Source: Anastatus disparis
Taxonomy: Eukaryota; Arthropoda; Insecta; Hymenoptera; Eupelmidae
Assembly (NCBI GenBank): GCA_017163975.1
Contig: JAFFSR010000245.1
Location: forward strand, 1,503,001-1,567,000
Length of the DNA: 64,000 nucleotides
Direction of reading: 5' to 3'
The position numbers and the translations under genes were made by a program. This document shows, one piece after another, positions 41,565 to 51,841 of this stretch. How positions within the stretch are numbered: the stretch's first letter is position 1; every line of letters begins with the position of its first letter. Under the pieces are notes generated by a model. It was not told the origin of the DNA and searched no databases. It saw only the letters and a program-made list of their open reading frames with translations.

Positions 41565-43626
41565 CCCATATGGAAAAAATTTTTGGATATAATTGTAAAT
41601 AACTGTTAATAACTGTAAATAAATGTAAATAAATGTAAATAACTGTAAATAACTGTAGAAAAGTGTTACTTATTACAATTATTAACTGTTATTTACACTT
41701 CCCTGGTAGCACAACTTTTTCAATTCTTGTGCAATTCTGCTGCAATTTCTCTGTCTGTCAGTCAAACTACAGCAGATCTTAACTAACATGCTTCCCATTT
41801 CAACTATATTTCTGCGCTAAGATGATTGCACCCGGCTCTAAGCATCATAATTACGTTAGACTTGCGCAAGCTTTAGTGCACTTACAAGAGGGTTTCCAAA
41901 TGCACTGGGACTTTCAGCAGGAATGCGATGAAATTGCATTCGAGCACGTACGTCAGACACTGAGCAGCATAATTACATTGTCTTGTGCAATTAAGCGTGC
42001 TTAATCTGAATGATTTGATCACGAGCTCGGGCGTCATAATTGCAGCAGCTTTGTGCATGGCATTTTTAGCAGATTAATTGCGACATACTTGCATCAGACT
42101 TGCAGCGGCTTTAGTGCACTTACACAAGGATTTTTAACTGCACGGGGACTTTCAGCAGAATTGCGATGAAATTGCATTCGAACACGTACGTCAGACACTG
42201 AGCAGCAGAATTTGATTGTCTTGTGCAATTAAGGGTGCTTAATCTGAATGATTTGATCACGAGCTCGGGCGTCATAATTGCAGCAGCTTTGTGCATGACA
42301 TCTTTAGCAGATTAATTGCGACATACTTGCATCAGACTTGCAGCAGCTTTAGTGCAGTTACACAAGGATTTTTAACTGCACGGGGACTTTCAGCAGAATT
42401 GCGATGAAATTGCATTCGAACACGTACGTCAGACACTGAGCAGCAGAATTTGATTGTCTTGTGCAATTAAGGGTGCTTAATCTGAATGATTTGATCACGA
42501 GCTCGGGCGTCATAATTGCAGCAGCTTTGTGCATGGCATCTTTAGCATTACATGAGACTCTTAGGGTGCACTTTATCTGCTGTAAGTATGGCGCACATCT
42601 GCTGCAAAGTGTCTACTGCACGTGACCTTTATAAGTATGATGCAAGTCTGCTGCGAAGATCCGTGCATCCCATGACACTCTTAGGGTGCACTTTATCTGC
42701 TGCAAGTATGGCGCACATCTGCTGCAAAGTGTCTGCTGCACGTGACCTTTATAAGTATGATGCAAGTCTGCTGCGAAGATCCGTGCATCCCATGAGACAC
42801 TTAGGGTGCACTTTATCTGCTGTAAGTATGATGCAAATCTGCTGCAAGTATCTGATGCAATGTTCTGACTGCAGAACTCTTATTGATTTGGGAAGCATGT
42901 TATATAAGATCTGCGCACTGATACTTGCGTCAGATTGTGCTACCAGGGTTATTAACTGTTATTTACACTTATTTGCAGTTATTTATATTTATTTACAGTT
43001 ATTAACATTTATTCACTTTTTTCACAATTATTTACAGTTATTTACGATTATTTATAGTTTTTTACAATTATTTGCAGTTATTTACATTTTCGAAAATTAT
43101 CACGAATTTATTCAATAATTTTATATATAGGCGAAAATTTTTAAAAATGTGAATAACTGTAAATAATTGTAAAAAACTATGGAAAATTGTAAATAGTTGT
43201 AAATAATTATAAATAACTGTAAATAACTGTAAAAAACTGTAAATAACTGTAAATAACTATAAATAATTGTAAATAATTATTAATAACATTAAATCATCCA
43301 CTAATTCAAAAATTTTTGAAAATGTAAATAACTGTAAATAATTATGAATAACTGTAAATAATTATGAATAATTGTAAATTATTATAAAAAACTGTAAATA
43401 ACTGTAAATAATAGTAATTAATGATAAATAATAGTAAATAACTGTAAATAATAGTAATTAATAATAAATAATAGTAAATAACTGTAAATAATAGTAATTA
43501 ATGATAAATAATAGTAAATAACTGTAAATAACTATTATTTATGTCTCAATTCCTACATTTTTTTACAGTTATTTACAATTATTTACTATTATTTACAGTT
43601 TTTCATATAAATTATTTCCATATGGG
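41565..43626. mobile_element. E1: GTAAAT-word palindromic element, interrupted
   Basis: Ends CCCATATGGAAAAAATTTTT (left, type a) and AAATTATTTCCATATGGG (right, type b), with AA duplication at 41563-41564 and 43627-43628. The interior is GTAAATAACTGTAAATAATT words on both strands. It is interrupted by the element at 41701-42948. Confidence 0.88.
41701..42948. mobile_element. CCCTGGTAGCAC element with internal tandem repeats, nested in E1
   Basis: Ends CCCTGGTAGCACAA and TTGTGCTACCAGGG; TT duplication at 41699-41700 and 42949-42950. Inside are about three tandem copies of a roughly 225-bp unit (GCAGCAGAATTTGATTGTC, GATCACGAGCTCGGGCGTC), then about 2.5 copies of a roughly 120-bp unit (TTAGGGTGCACTTTATCTGC). 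TGCTGCAA and TTGCAGCA words recur. The 188-codon frame at 42552-43118 is produced by the second array. Confidence 0.9.
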
Positions 43627-43716
43627 AAATATTTGAATACTTTTTATAAAGTATTTATAAAAAAAATATATAAGTTTGAAAAATTTATTTACATGATTCA
43701 AATATAAATTAAAATG

Positions 43717-44385
43717 CTACGTATCCACTTCCTTATGATTTGCATTATTAAATAACAAAGTTCTTGTTTTTAGATAGTCTTTTTCTGCTTTATGAAGTAA
43801 TTTAATAATCCCTGTTCCAACTGGAACTGGTATGCCCAGGATAACGTATTCTGATACTCCACTAATAGCTTCTTTTTGACCATAATCAACAGTTTTTTCA
43901 ATTAAATTTAGAAGAGGTTCTTTCATTCTTGCTAAACCTGGTCTTGTTATACCTAAAACTTCTCCTCTGCTAGTCATTAAATCAGCAACAAGCATTGGAT
44001 GTCAACGATCAATACTCCTCCATGATTTTCCATAACTCATTTAATTTTAGTCATAATAGTTGTTCTAGCAACCTCAATACCTAAAGTTCTAAAAACTTTC
44101 AGGATCAGTATCATCTTCTAAATGAGCTGTAACAATTGGAGTACTGATTTTTGGATTAGCAAATAATTTCCTTAAAAGAGTTACACCTTGAGTAATGTTC
44201 ATATGTCATTTGAGTACCAGGTTCTCCAATACTTTGTAAAGATAAAGCACCAACTGCCGTGCTTGGTTCAATTTTTGCTTTTATATATTTTTCCTTACAT
44301 GTATGAATAAATTCAACACGTTGTGACACAGTTAAACGTTCAATATACTTGTGAATTGGGTCATTTGCTTTAATATGTTCTGTAA
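43717..44385 (-). pseudogene. POLR3A (RNA polymerase III largest subunit) pseudogene fragment
   Basis: The minus strand keeps the end of the RPC1 catalytic subunit. In order: TVSQRVEFIHTCKEKYIKA, STAVGALSLQSIGEPGTQMT, then (shifted) ISTPIVTAHLEDDTD, LGIEVARTTIM, and an open 92-codon stretch, [20 protein letters not shown] through [15 protein letters not shown]. Frameshifts, internal deletions (about 110 residues between TAHLED and LGIEV) and stops make it non-functional. Order is collinear with the real protein. Confidence 0.85.
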
Positions 44386-44449
44386 CCCTAGCAATTTTAA
44401 TTGTAATTATTTTTAAAAATGGAGCTAATTCTTACTTAAATTCTTCACT

Positions 44450-45100
44450 TAAACATTTTTTTATAATACATCAAACCTAATGCCATGGTTGCTCTAGCAC
44501 TAGTTACATCATATTTATAAATTCACCTTGTGTTATTTGATAACTGGGTAATTTATATTTATCTTTCTGAGCTGCACAGAAAGATCCAGTATTACCTTTT
44601 ACCATATAATAATAAACTGTGTCTGGAATATTTGATAAAACTGAGCCTCTTCCTGAACATAAAAACTAATCCAACACCCATAAGTGGTGCTACTTCAACA
44701 TTTTGCAGAACATCCAACTCTATACTGGTTGGAGGTATGAAAATTTCTGCATGAAGTAATAATAATTTTAACCTGGAAACATCTATTGATGCTCTATGCG
44801 AAGCTGATAATCCTAGTAATAAACCAATATGCTAGTAGCTTCATGACATTCAACTAAATATTCATACATACTAAATGGTGCGAGATTTTTAAGATGACAA
44901 TTAAGTCCTAAAGCCATAAAAAACCTGAATATTCGATATTAAATTCACTCTGCTGTTGTTTGTTGTAAGCAATCCATGTTGAATCAACATGAATACGTAA
45001 TCCAGTAGCAACTTCATCATGAAATAGTGGCCATAGATTTATATTTGTTGTTACATCAATATGTTATTATATTTTACTTATGTCATCATCCGCTTCTTCT
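44450..45100 (-). pseudogene. ANAPC1 (anaphase-promoting complex subunit 1) pseudogene fragment
   Basis: Minus-strand pieces match the PC-repeat region of APC1: NLWPLFHDEVATGLRIHVDS and STWIAYNK, then LGLNCHLKNLAPFSMYEYL with HEATS, then LLGLSASHRASID, PPTSIELDVLQNVEVAPLMG and DVTSARATMALGLMYYKK. Several frameshifts and stops separate them. It lies directly upstream (in its own sense) of the POLR3A fragment on the same strand, with no recognisable boundary. Confidence 0.8.
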
Positions 45101-46184
45101 TTTGTAAAATACTGAAAATAAAAAAAAATTTAATAATCTTAATAAACATAAGTATTACTGTTGATTTATATCATCTAATAGATATAAAAATCTAATATAT
45201 TTGATATTGATAGATTATTTTGAAATATTACATATTTTTTCATCAAAAATAAAAATTTTTAAATAATTTAAAAAAAGTATTATATTATACTGTAAAAATA
45301 TAAATATATAATTACCTTCTTGAGATCAGATAAACTCATTTTTTTACAGATGTAGGTTGTTTTTATAACATTTCAAGTTTTATGAATTAGTAGCAGATAG
45401 TAAGTGCTTAACAACAAATTCCAAATGTATACCACCAAAAGGCATCCCTCATTCTTATATAACGTTCATCTAGTTTCTGTGTTAAATAAGTTTGAAAGAG
45501 AATGTTCCTTAGTTTTTTATCTATGCGACTATGTTGCATTTGGTTGCTATCATACAACATAATATTAACAGCGCTTGCACGAACAAGGAATATATTCTGT
45601 CTGATTCTTCTTTAGATGTTTGTTGAAATTTTGCAGTAAAGACAACATAAGCTTTTGTAGTTTATACAAACAAATGAGCTTGGAGTTCTCTCAAGAAAGA
45701 CTAAGCATTTTGCAAACATCATGTTCTCCTGAACAACTAAATTATATCCATCATCATATCTCCAAAACTATTTATCACTTGAATGATAGCATATTGATTT
45801 TCAAAACTTGTACGAGATATTATTCAAAAAGAAATTTTTGAATCCAAAACTATTTATCACTTGAATGATAGCATATTGATTTTCAAAACTTGTACAAGAT
45901 ATTATTCAAAAAAAAATTTTTGAATAATAATCATCATAATTGTAAAACATAAGTGAACAACAATATGAGTAAGACTGATTGCTAAAAATTAGAGTTTAAA
46001 CTATCCACAATCGTATATCAAAGCAATTGTATAAACATAGTAACTTTTGACGAACACTTTTCTCATGCCTTTGAGCATTGTATAGTTTTATATTACAATT
46101 AATGAAATTGATAAATGAAAATTTTTAGTTAATAAAACTAATGAAAAAATTAGTTTTTATTCAATTACAATAAATAGATATATA
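45101..46184. other. AT-rich stretch with unassigned coding-like scraps
   Basis: A direct repeat of about 60 bp (TATTTATCACTTGAATGATAGC at 45770 and again near 45853). A minus-strand scrap near 45400-45500 reads LDERYIRMRDAFWWYTFG. It looks protein-like, but I cannot name it. Confidence 0.4.
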
Positions 46185-47047
46185 CCCATATGGAAATAAT
46201 TTATGTGAAAAACTGTAAATAATTGTAAATAACTGTTAAAAAATGTAGGAATTGAGACATAAATAATAGTTATTTACAGTTATTTACTATTATTTATTAT
46301 TAATTACTATTATTTACAGTTATTTACAGTTATTAACTGTTATTAACTGTTATTTACAGTTATTTACAATTATTTACAATTATTTACAGTTTTTTATAAT
46401 TATTTACAATTATTCATAATTATTTACAGTTATTCATAATTATTTACAGTTATTTACATTTTCAAAAATTTTTGAATTAGTGGATAATTTAATGTTATTA
46501 ATAATTATTTACAATTATTTATAGTTATTTACAGTTATTTACAGTTTTTTACAGTTATTTACAGTTATTTATAATTATTTACAATTATTTACAATTTTCC
46601 ATAGTTTTTTACAATTATTTACAGTTATTCACATTTTTAAAAATTTTCGCCTATATATAAAATTATTGAATACATTTGTGATAATTTTCGAAAATGTAAA
46701 TAACTGCAAATAATTGTAAAAAACTATAAATAATCGTAAATAACTGTAAATAATTGTGAAAAAAGTGAATAAATGTAAATAACTGTAAATAAATATAAAT
46801 AACTGCAAATAAGTGTAAATAACAGTTAATAAGTGTAAATAACAGTTAATAACTGTAAATAAGTGTAAATAACAGTAAATAATTGTAAACAATTGTAAAT
46901 AACTGTTATTTATGTCTCAATTCCCACATTTTTTAACACTTTTCTACAGTTATTTACAGTTATTTACATTTATTTACATTTATTTACATTTATTTACAGT
47001 TATTAACAGTTATTTACAATTATATCCAAAAATTTTTTCCATATGGG
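46185..47047. mobile_element. E2: 863-bp GTAAAT-word palindromic element, inverted relative to E1
   Basis: Left end CCCATATGGAAATAATTT (type b), right end AATTTTTTCCATATGGG (type a); TA duplication at 46183-46184 and 47048-47049. Complete copy; no coding capacity beyond word repeats. Confidence 0.9.
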
Positions 47048-47198
47048 TATTTATAATATTTGACTTATATATTTTTGATACACAATACTTCAAATAAATA
47101 ATTTTTTCATTTAGTTCATTTTTTGATATTTTCTATTTATATAAAACTACTAATCAAATCTATTGTATTGATCATTGAAAAACATTTATATAACAGAT

Positions 47199-47970
47199 AC
47201 AACTACTCCAAAGGGTAAAAAGTGTTGTAGAGAATATTGAATTTAATGAGGTAAATCTAGTTTTTATAATTAAAATAATAATTTATAAGAGCATTTTATT
47301 TTATTTACTTTAATTGTTATGATTTCTGTAACTGCATAAGTACTTTTATTATTAACTTACTTAAAAAAAGACTGTAAAAAACTTATGCTCTGTTTAGTAT
47401 AAGATAATGAATGATAATTTTTATAATTGAGTATTTTAAACATAATATGATAACTTTCAACTTATAGTAGAACTTAAAAATCTTGAAAAAGTAAATTTTA
47501 TAAAACTTTATCGAAAAAATTTTTTTTATTAAAAATTAGTTAATTATAAAAAAATTAGTTCTCTTTGAAAGCAGAAAAAATTTTTTTTATACATCACATT
47601 TTAAATATTTAATTTGTACTTTGTTTCAACGTTTTTTCTTTTTTCTTCAGGCCTTAAGTAATGTAATACAAGATAAGTGTGATGATTCATCAAGTATTCT
47701 TAATTTCTTTGTTGGAAGTAGGAAGGAGAATATTTTTCCTGATTTATGTGTAGATGACAATTACAATGATAATTCAGAGTTACCAAGTATGGTTAAACCA
47801 AAAAAGTACAAAAATTTTTATGACTTCATGAATAGCACAGAATTTTAAAAAAAATAACAGTTCCAGTAGATGTTAGCGTAGAAGAATTGACTTTTATGAT
47901 TTTGAAATATAGTATATCAAATGCTTTACCTGCAATTGGAATAACAGATTTGCTCCAATTAGTTAATACT
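47199..47970 (+). pseudogene. Possible EnSpm/CACTA-like transposase gene remnant
   Basis: Exon-like pieces: 47201-47250 (LLQRVKSVVENIEFNE, after an AG and before GTAAAT), then 47652-47848 after TTCTTCAG, an acidic and Ser-rich stretch (SSSILNFFVGSRKENIF). In a shifted frame near 47850-47970 there is a hydrophobic block, VEELTFMILKYSISNALPAIGITDLLQLVN, given here only in part as LTFMILKYSIS and TDLLQLVN. That block resembles the segment before the catalytic domain in insect EnSpm-type transposases, as I recall them. A stop and a frameshift break it. Identification is tentative. Confidence 0.35.
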
Positions 47971-48367
47971 TGAGCCAAATTTTACAAAATCTTATGACAG
48001 AATGATAAAAAATGGATGCGTGTACACTGTTTTAACTATAAAAAATAAAAGGACCAATGATTCATTTACACAACTACAAGATGAAAGATGTATTAAAATT
48101 TTAAAGTTTTTGATATATGAAAAAGAAAATAAAAAAGTGACCATGTCAAACATTACATTTAGAAGATTTAAAAGGAAATTATAGAGTAATAAAAAAATTG
48201 CATTCATAGAAGAACCATTTGCTGTTCCAACACACTATATTAATAAAATTTGCGTGTACATGAAAATAAATAACGAGCTACATCTGCCCAACACCAAACC
48301 CATTTCATTATTATTATAATAATAATTTTTTCAATTTACAGTATTAAAATCAAATATAATTTAATTT

Positions 48368-49828
48368 CCCTGTTAAAAATAACCAGATGGATATCCAGGT
48401 GGATTATCTACTCCAGGTAGATATCACTCTGATCTTCATTCACCTGGATGCAGCTAAAATACATTTGGTGATTTTTTACAAAAACTTATAATTAGGCATT
48501 ATAAGCATCTGTATAACATAATAATACTACCAATAAAAGAAAATTGAAAATTTTACCCAAATTAAAATTATCCAGGAGGATTATCCTCTTGAATATCCAG
48601 TTAGATTAATAGAATCAAAAAATTATAAAGTATGCTTTGCAGTAAATTATTTGATAAAATTACTTCTTAATTTTTCGATTTTATTAATCCAACTGGATAT
48701 CCAAGAGGATAATCCTCCTGGATAATTTTAATTTGGGTAAAATTTTCAATTTTCTTTTATTGGTAGTATTATTATGTTATACAGATGCTTATAGGGTAAG
48801 TGTGCCAGTTACCGCGAGTTTAACGTAATCTCTTACAGATTTTATCAAATTAAACAGATTTTTCTATTAATGCTAGATAACTATTGATATCAGTTATAAA
48901 CGTTGAAGCATCTTTTATTTAATAAGCATGATTGATTAATTATGTATAGAAAAATATTTGAAATATTATTAAAAATATAAGAATTTATGCATGCGTCAAA
49001 TACCGTATGTTGCTCAATTTTCAGATTTCTATATACCGTGTGTCAGTTTCCGCGCCCCCAACTAAATGCGTTTTGTCAGTAAGCAAGCCCTCAACCAAAT
49101 ATCGACCGTCGAATACCGTGCATTTTTCGTCGATTTATCTTTTTTTGAGGTTATGTTTTCTTCGATGCTCACATGTTAGAGAGCACGATAACTAAGATTA
49201 TACCAAAAAATTGATTTAGTTATCGTGCACGATAATTGAATCATATGCTTAAATCTGTTCCAGTTACTATATTTTATAAATAAATAATAAAAAATAATTT
49301 AAAAACGCAAATTGTAAGTTTTTTCGAAATTTTTAAGTATTTTACTATAGTAAAATGCATTTACATATTATTAATATACATTTTTTAATACTTTAAATGA
49401 TTGAATTAAACATGCAATCCTTAAGCTTTTTCATAACGCGTGCACTAAAAACGCATAAATCACGTTACAAAAATTTCGTACATTATTTATACAATATAAA
49501 ACGTCGATAAATTAAATTTTTATTTTTCCAATAGTTAAATTATACTTCAAAAATATAAAAAAAATTTGTTTGTATTATTTATTAAGGCTTCAACCTATCT
49601 TAATGTATTAAAATATCGAAGGAGCACGATAGTCGGGGGGGGCAACGATAACTGGCACATTTACCCTAATGCCTAATTATAAGTTTTCGTAAAAAATCTC
49701 CAAATGGATTTTAGCTGCATCCAGGTGAATGAAGATCAGAGTGATGTCCAACTCGATCAGAGTGATATCCACCTGGATATCCAAGTAGATAATCCACCTG
49801 GATATCCTGCTGGTTATTTTTAACAGGG
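48368..49828. mobile_element. Palindromic element, GATATCCAGGTGGAT word type, split by a TA-type MITE
   Basis: Ends CCCTGTTAAAAATAACCAG and its inverse; TT duplication at 48366-48367 and 49829-49830. Inner arms (48525-48600 against 48690-48792) form a second hairpin. Without the nested element it is about 586 bp. Related to 27600-27788. Confidence 0.85.
48794..49666. mobile_element. 873-bp MITE with GGGTAAGTGTGCCAGTTA ends, TA duplication
   Basis: Inverted ends GGGTAAGTGTGCCAGTTACC and GATAACTGGCACATTTACCC, flanked by TA. The opposite arm of the host palindrome (48485-48500) shows the empty site CTTATAATGCC. No transposase frame. TA targeting fits Tc1/mariner mobilisation. Confidence 0.88.
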
Positions 49829-49834
49829 TTGTTA

Positions 49835-50206
49835 CCCTGGTGAAAAAAATAAGGTGACAAGTCACCTGATTTATCAGGTGATTTATCATGCCAAAATATC
49901 ATGTATCGATTTTGTTGGGTTTCACACGTTTTAAACCATGCTTAGTCAATTTAGAACAATTTTTGAAATATTTTGAAATTTTTGAACTTAGAAATTTTTT
50001 TGTAAAATTAGTCAAAATATTTTCTAAGACTAAATTATCTAAAAAATTTTCTAAGTTCAAAATTTTCCAAAATTTTCAAAAATTGTTCTAAATTGACTAC
50101 GCATGGTTTAAAATGTGTAAAGACCAACAAAATCGTTACATGATGTTTCGGCATGATAAATCACCTGATAAATTAGGTGATTTATCACCTGATTTTTTTA
50201 ATAGGG
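49835..50206. mobile_element. 372-bp palindromic MITE, CACCTGA word type
   Basis: Starts CCCTGGTGAAAAAAATAAGG and ends TTTTTTTAATAGGG; TA duplication at 49833-49834 and 50207-50208. Same internal plan as 5316-5661 (TTAGTCAATTTAGAAC, TTTTCTAAGTTC, GGCATGATAAATCACCTG). Confidence 0.87.
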
Positions 50207-50386
50207 TATTCAATGAAATAAGCTATATGCTTTGTAGTTTTTTTGTCAGTATACACCACTATACGCTTATTATTTTATTATCTATTATTTTTAATTTTTT
50301 TAGATTTTAATATTGCGACTGATAGATATATGGCTGCTTTTCAATTTATAAGATTATTGTGTGTATTTTACCAACTTTCGTAATCT

Positions 50387-51169
50387 CCCATATGGAAAAA
50401 ATTTTTAGATATAATTGTAAATAATTGTTAATAACTGTAAATAAATGTAAATAACTGTAAATAACTGTAAAAAAGTGTTAAAAAATGTGGGAATTGAGAC
50501 ATAAATAACAGTTATTTACAATTATTTACTGTTATTTACACTTTTTAACTGTTATTTACAGTTATTTATATTTATTTACAGTTATTTACATTTATTCACT
50601 TTTTTCACAATTATTTATAGTTATTTACGATTATTTATAGTTTTTTACAATTATTTGGAGTTATTTACATTTTCGAAAATATTCACGAATTTATTCAATA
50701 ATTTTATATATAGGCGAAAATTTTTAAAAATGTGAATAACTGTAAATAATTGTAAAAAACTATGGAAAATTGTAAATAATTGTAAATAATTATAAATAAC
50801 TGTAAATAACTGTGAATAACTGTAAATAACTATAAATAATTGTAAATAATTATTAATAACATTAAATTATTCACTAATTCAAAAATTTTTGAAAATGTAA
50901 ATAACTGTAAATAATTATGAATAATGGTAAATAATTATAAAAAACTGTAAATAATTGTAAATAATTGTAAATAATTGTAAATAATTGTAAATAATTGTAA
51001 ATAACTGTAAATAACAGTTAATAACAGTTAATAACTGTAAATAACTGTAAATAATAGTAAATAACTGTAAATAACTATTATTTATGTCTCAACTCTGACT
51101 TTTTTTAACAGTTATTTACAATTATTTACTATTATTTACAGTTTTTCACATAAATTATTTCCATATGGG
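50387..51169. mobile_element. E3: 783-bp GTAAAT-word palindromic element
   Basis: Left end CCCATATGGAAAAAATTTTT (type a), right end TAAATTATTTCCATATGGG (type b); CT duplication at 50385-50386 and 51170-51171. Same orientation as E1, opposite to E2. Confidence 0.9.
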
Positions 51170-51171
51170 CT

Positions 51172-51553
51172 GTGATGTCACTTTTTTTGTAACTTATTTA
51201 TTTAGTATTATTAGGTTTAGTGATTGACTGTGATATTAACTATGTGCAATATTTATTTTTATATTTATAAATTGTATTACACGCCTTTTTGTATTCTGAT
51301 AAATAATATCTATCTATATATAAAAAGAATGTCGATATATTAAATAAGATATTTTTATATATATTATCTTAGAACTAATAAATTTTTTTAAATATAAATA
51401 AGTTATTTTATTTTAGTTGCACACACATGCACACAAATATCTCCTTATATTGTATAATTAAATTAATATACATTTCTGTACAGAGAATAATTAAATTTTT
51501 TTATTATTTAAAAATAAAATTAACTTTTTTTTTATTTAAAAAATTTTCGAAAA
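51172..51553. other. AT-rich stretch, no gene seen
   Basis: Low-complexity AT-rich sequence downstream of the zinc-finger gene. Confidence 0.4.
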
Positions 51554-51678
51554 CGCAGCTGTGAACTCAGCTGGGAAAACAACTATGACTTGCGGCCAAA
51601 TCCTCACATGATTTCCCAGCTGGGTTCACAGCTAAGTTTGCAGTTGTGTTTTAAGCTGAGTTCATAGTTTTTATAGTA
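51554..51678. repeat. CAGCTG-word hairpin
   Basis: CGCAGCTGTGAACTCAGCTG pairs with CAGCTGGGTTCACAGCT across a 40-bp loop; further AGCTGAGTTCATAG follows. It resembles the word-type MITEs, but no CCC/GGG ends are visible. Confidence 0.6.
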
Positions 51679-51841
51679 AGACAGTAATTAATAATATTAT
51701 CATTAAAGTTGTGAAATTTTTAAACATTTTTATATTCTTTCGTAACAGTAAAATAGTATGAATCAAACTTTTTGCTTTACTTATTTTAATAATTTCACGC
51801 AATCAATAATTAACAAAATCTGTACAATTTGATAAATCTGT

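Noticed and set aside
42552..43118. 188-codon open frame
   Set aside because: It repeats the same peptide with the tandem units of a MITE and runs into GTAAAT words; no gene-like composition.
41565..47047. E1 and E2 as the arms of one large transposon carrying the POLR3A/ANAPC1 fragments
   Set aside because: E1 and E2 each have their own matching 2-bp flanks (AA and TA), while the outer flanks of the pair (AA and TA) do not match.
40771..51169. CRISPR-like array from regularly repeated GTAAATAACT words
   Set aside because: Eukaryotic context, no unique spacers of constant length, and the words occur on both strands as palindromes.
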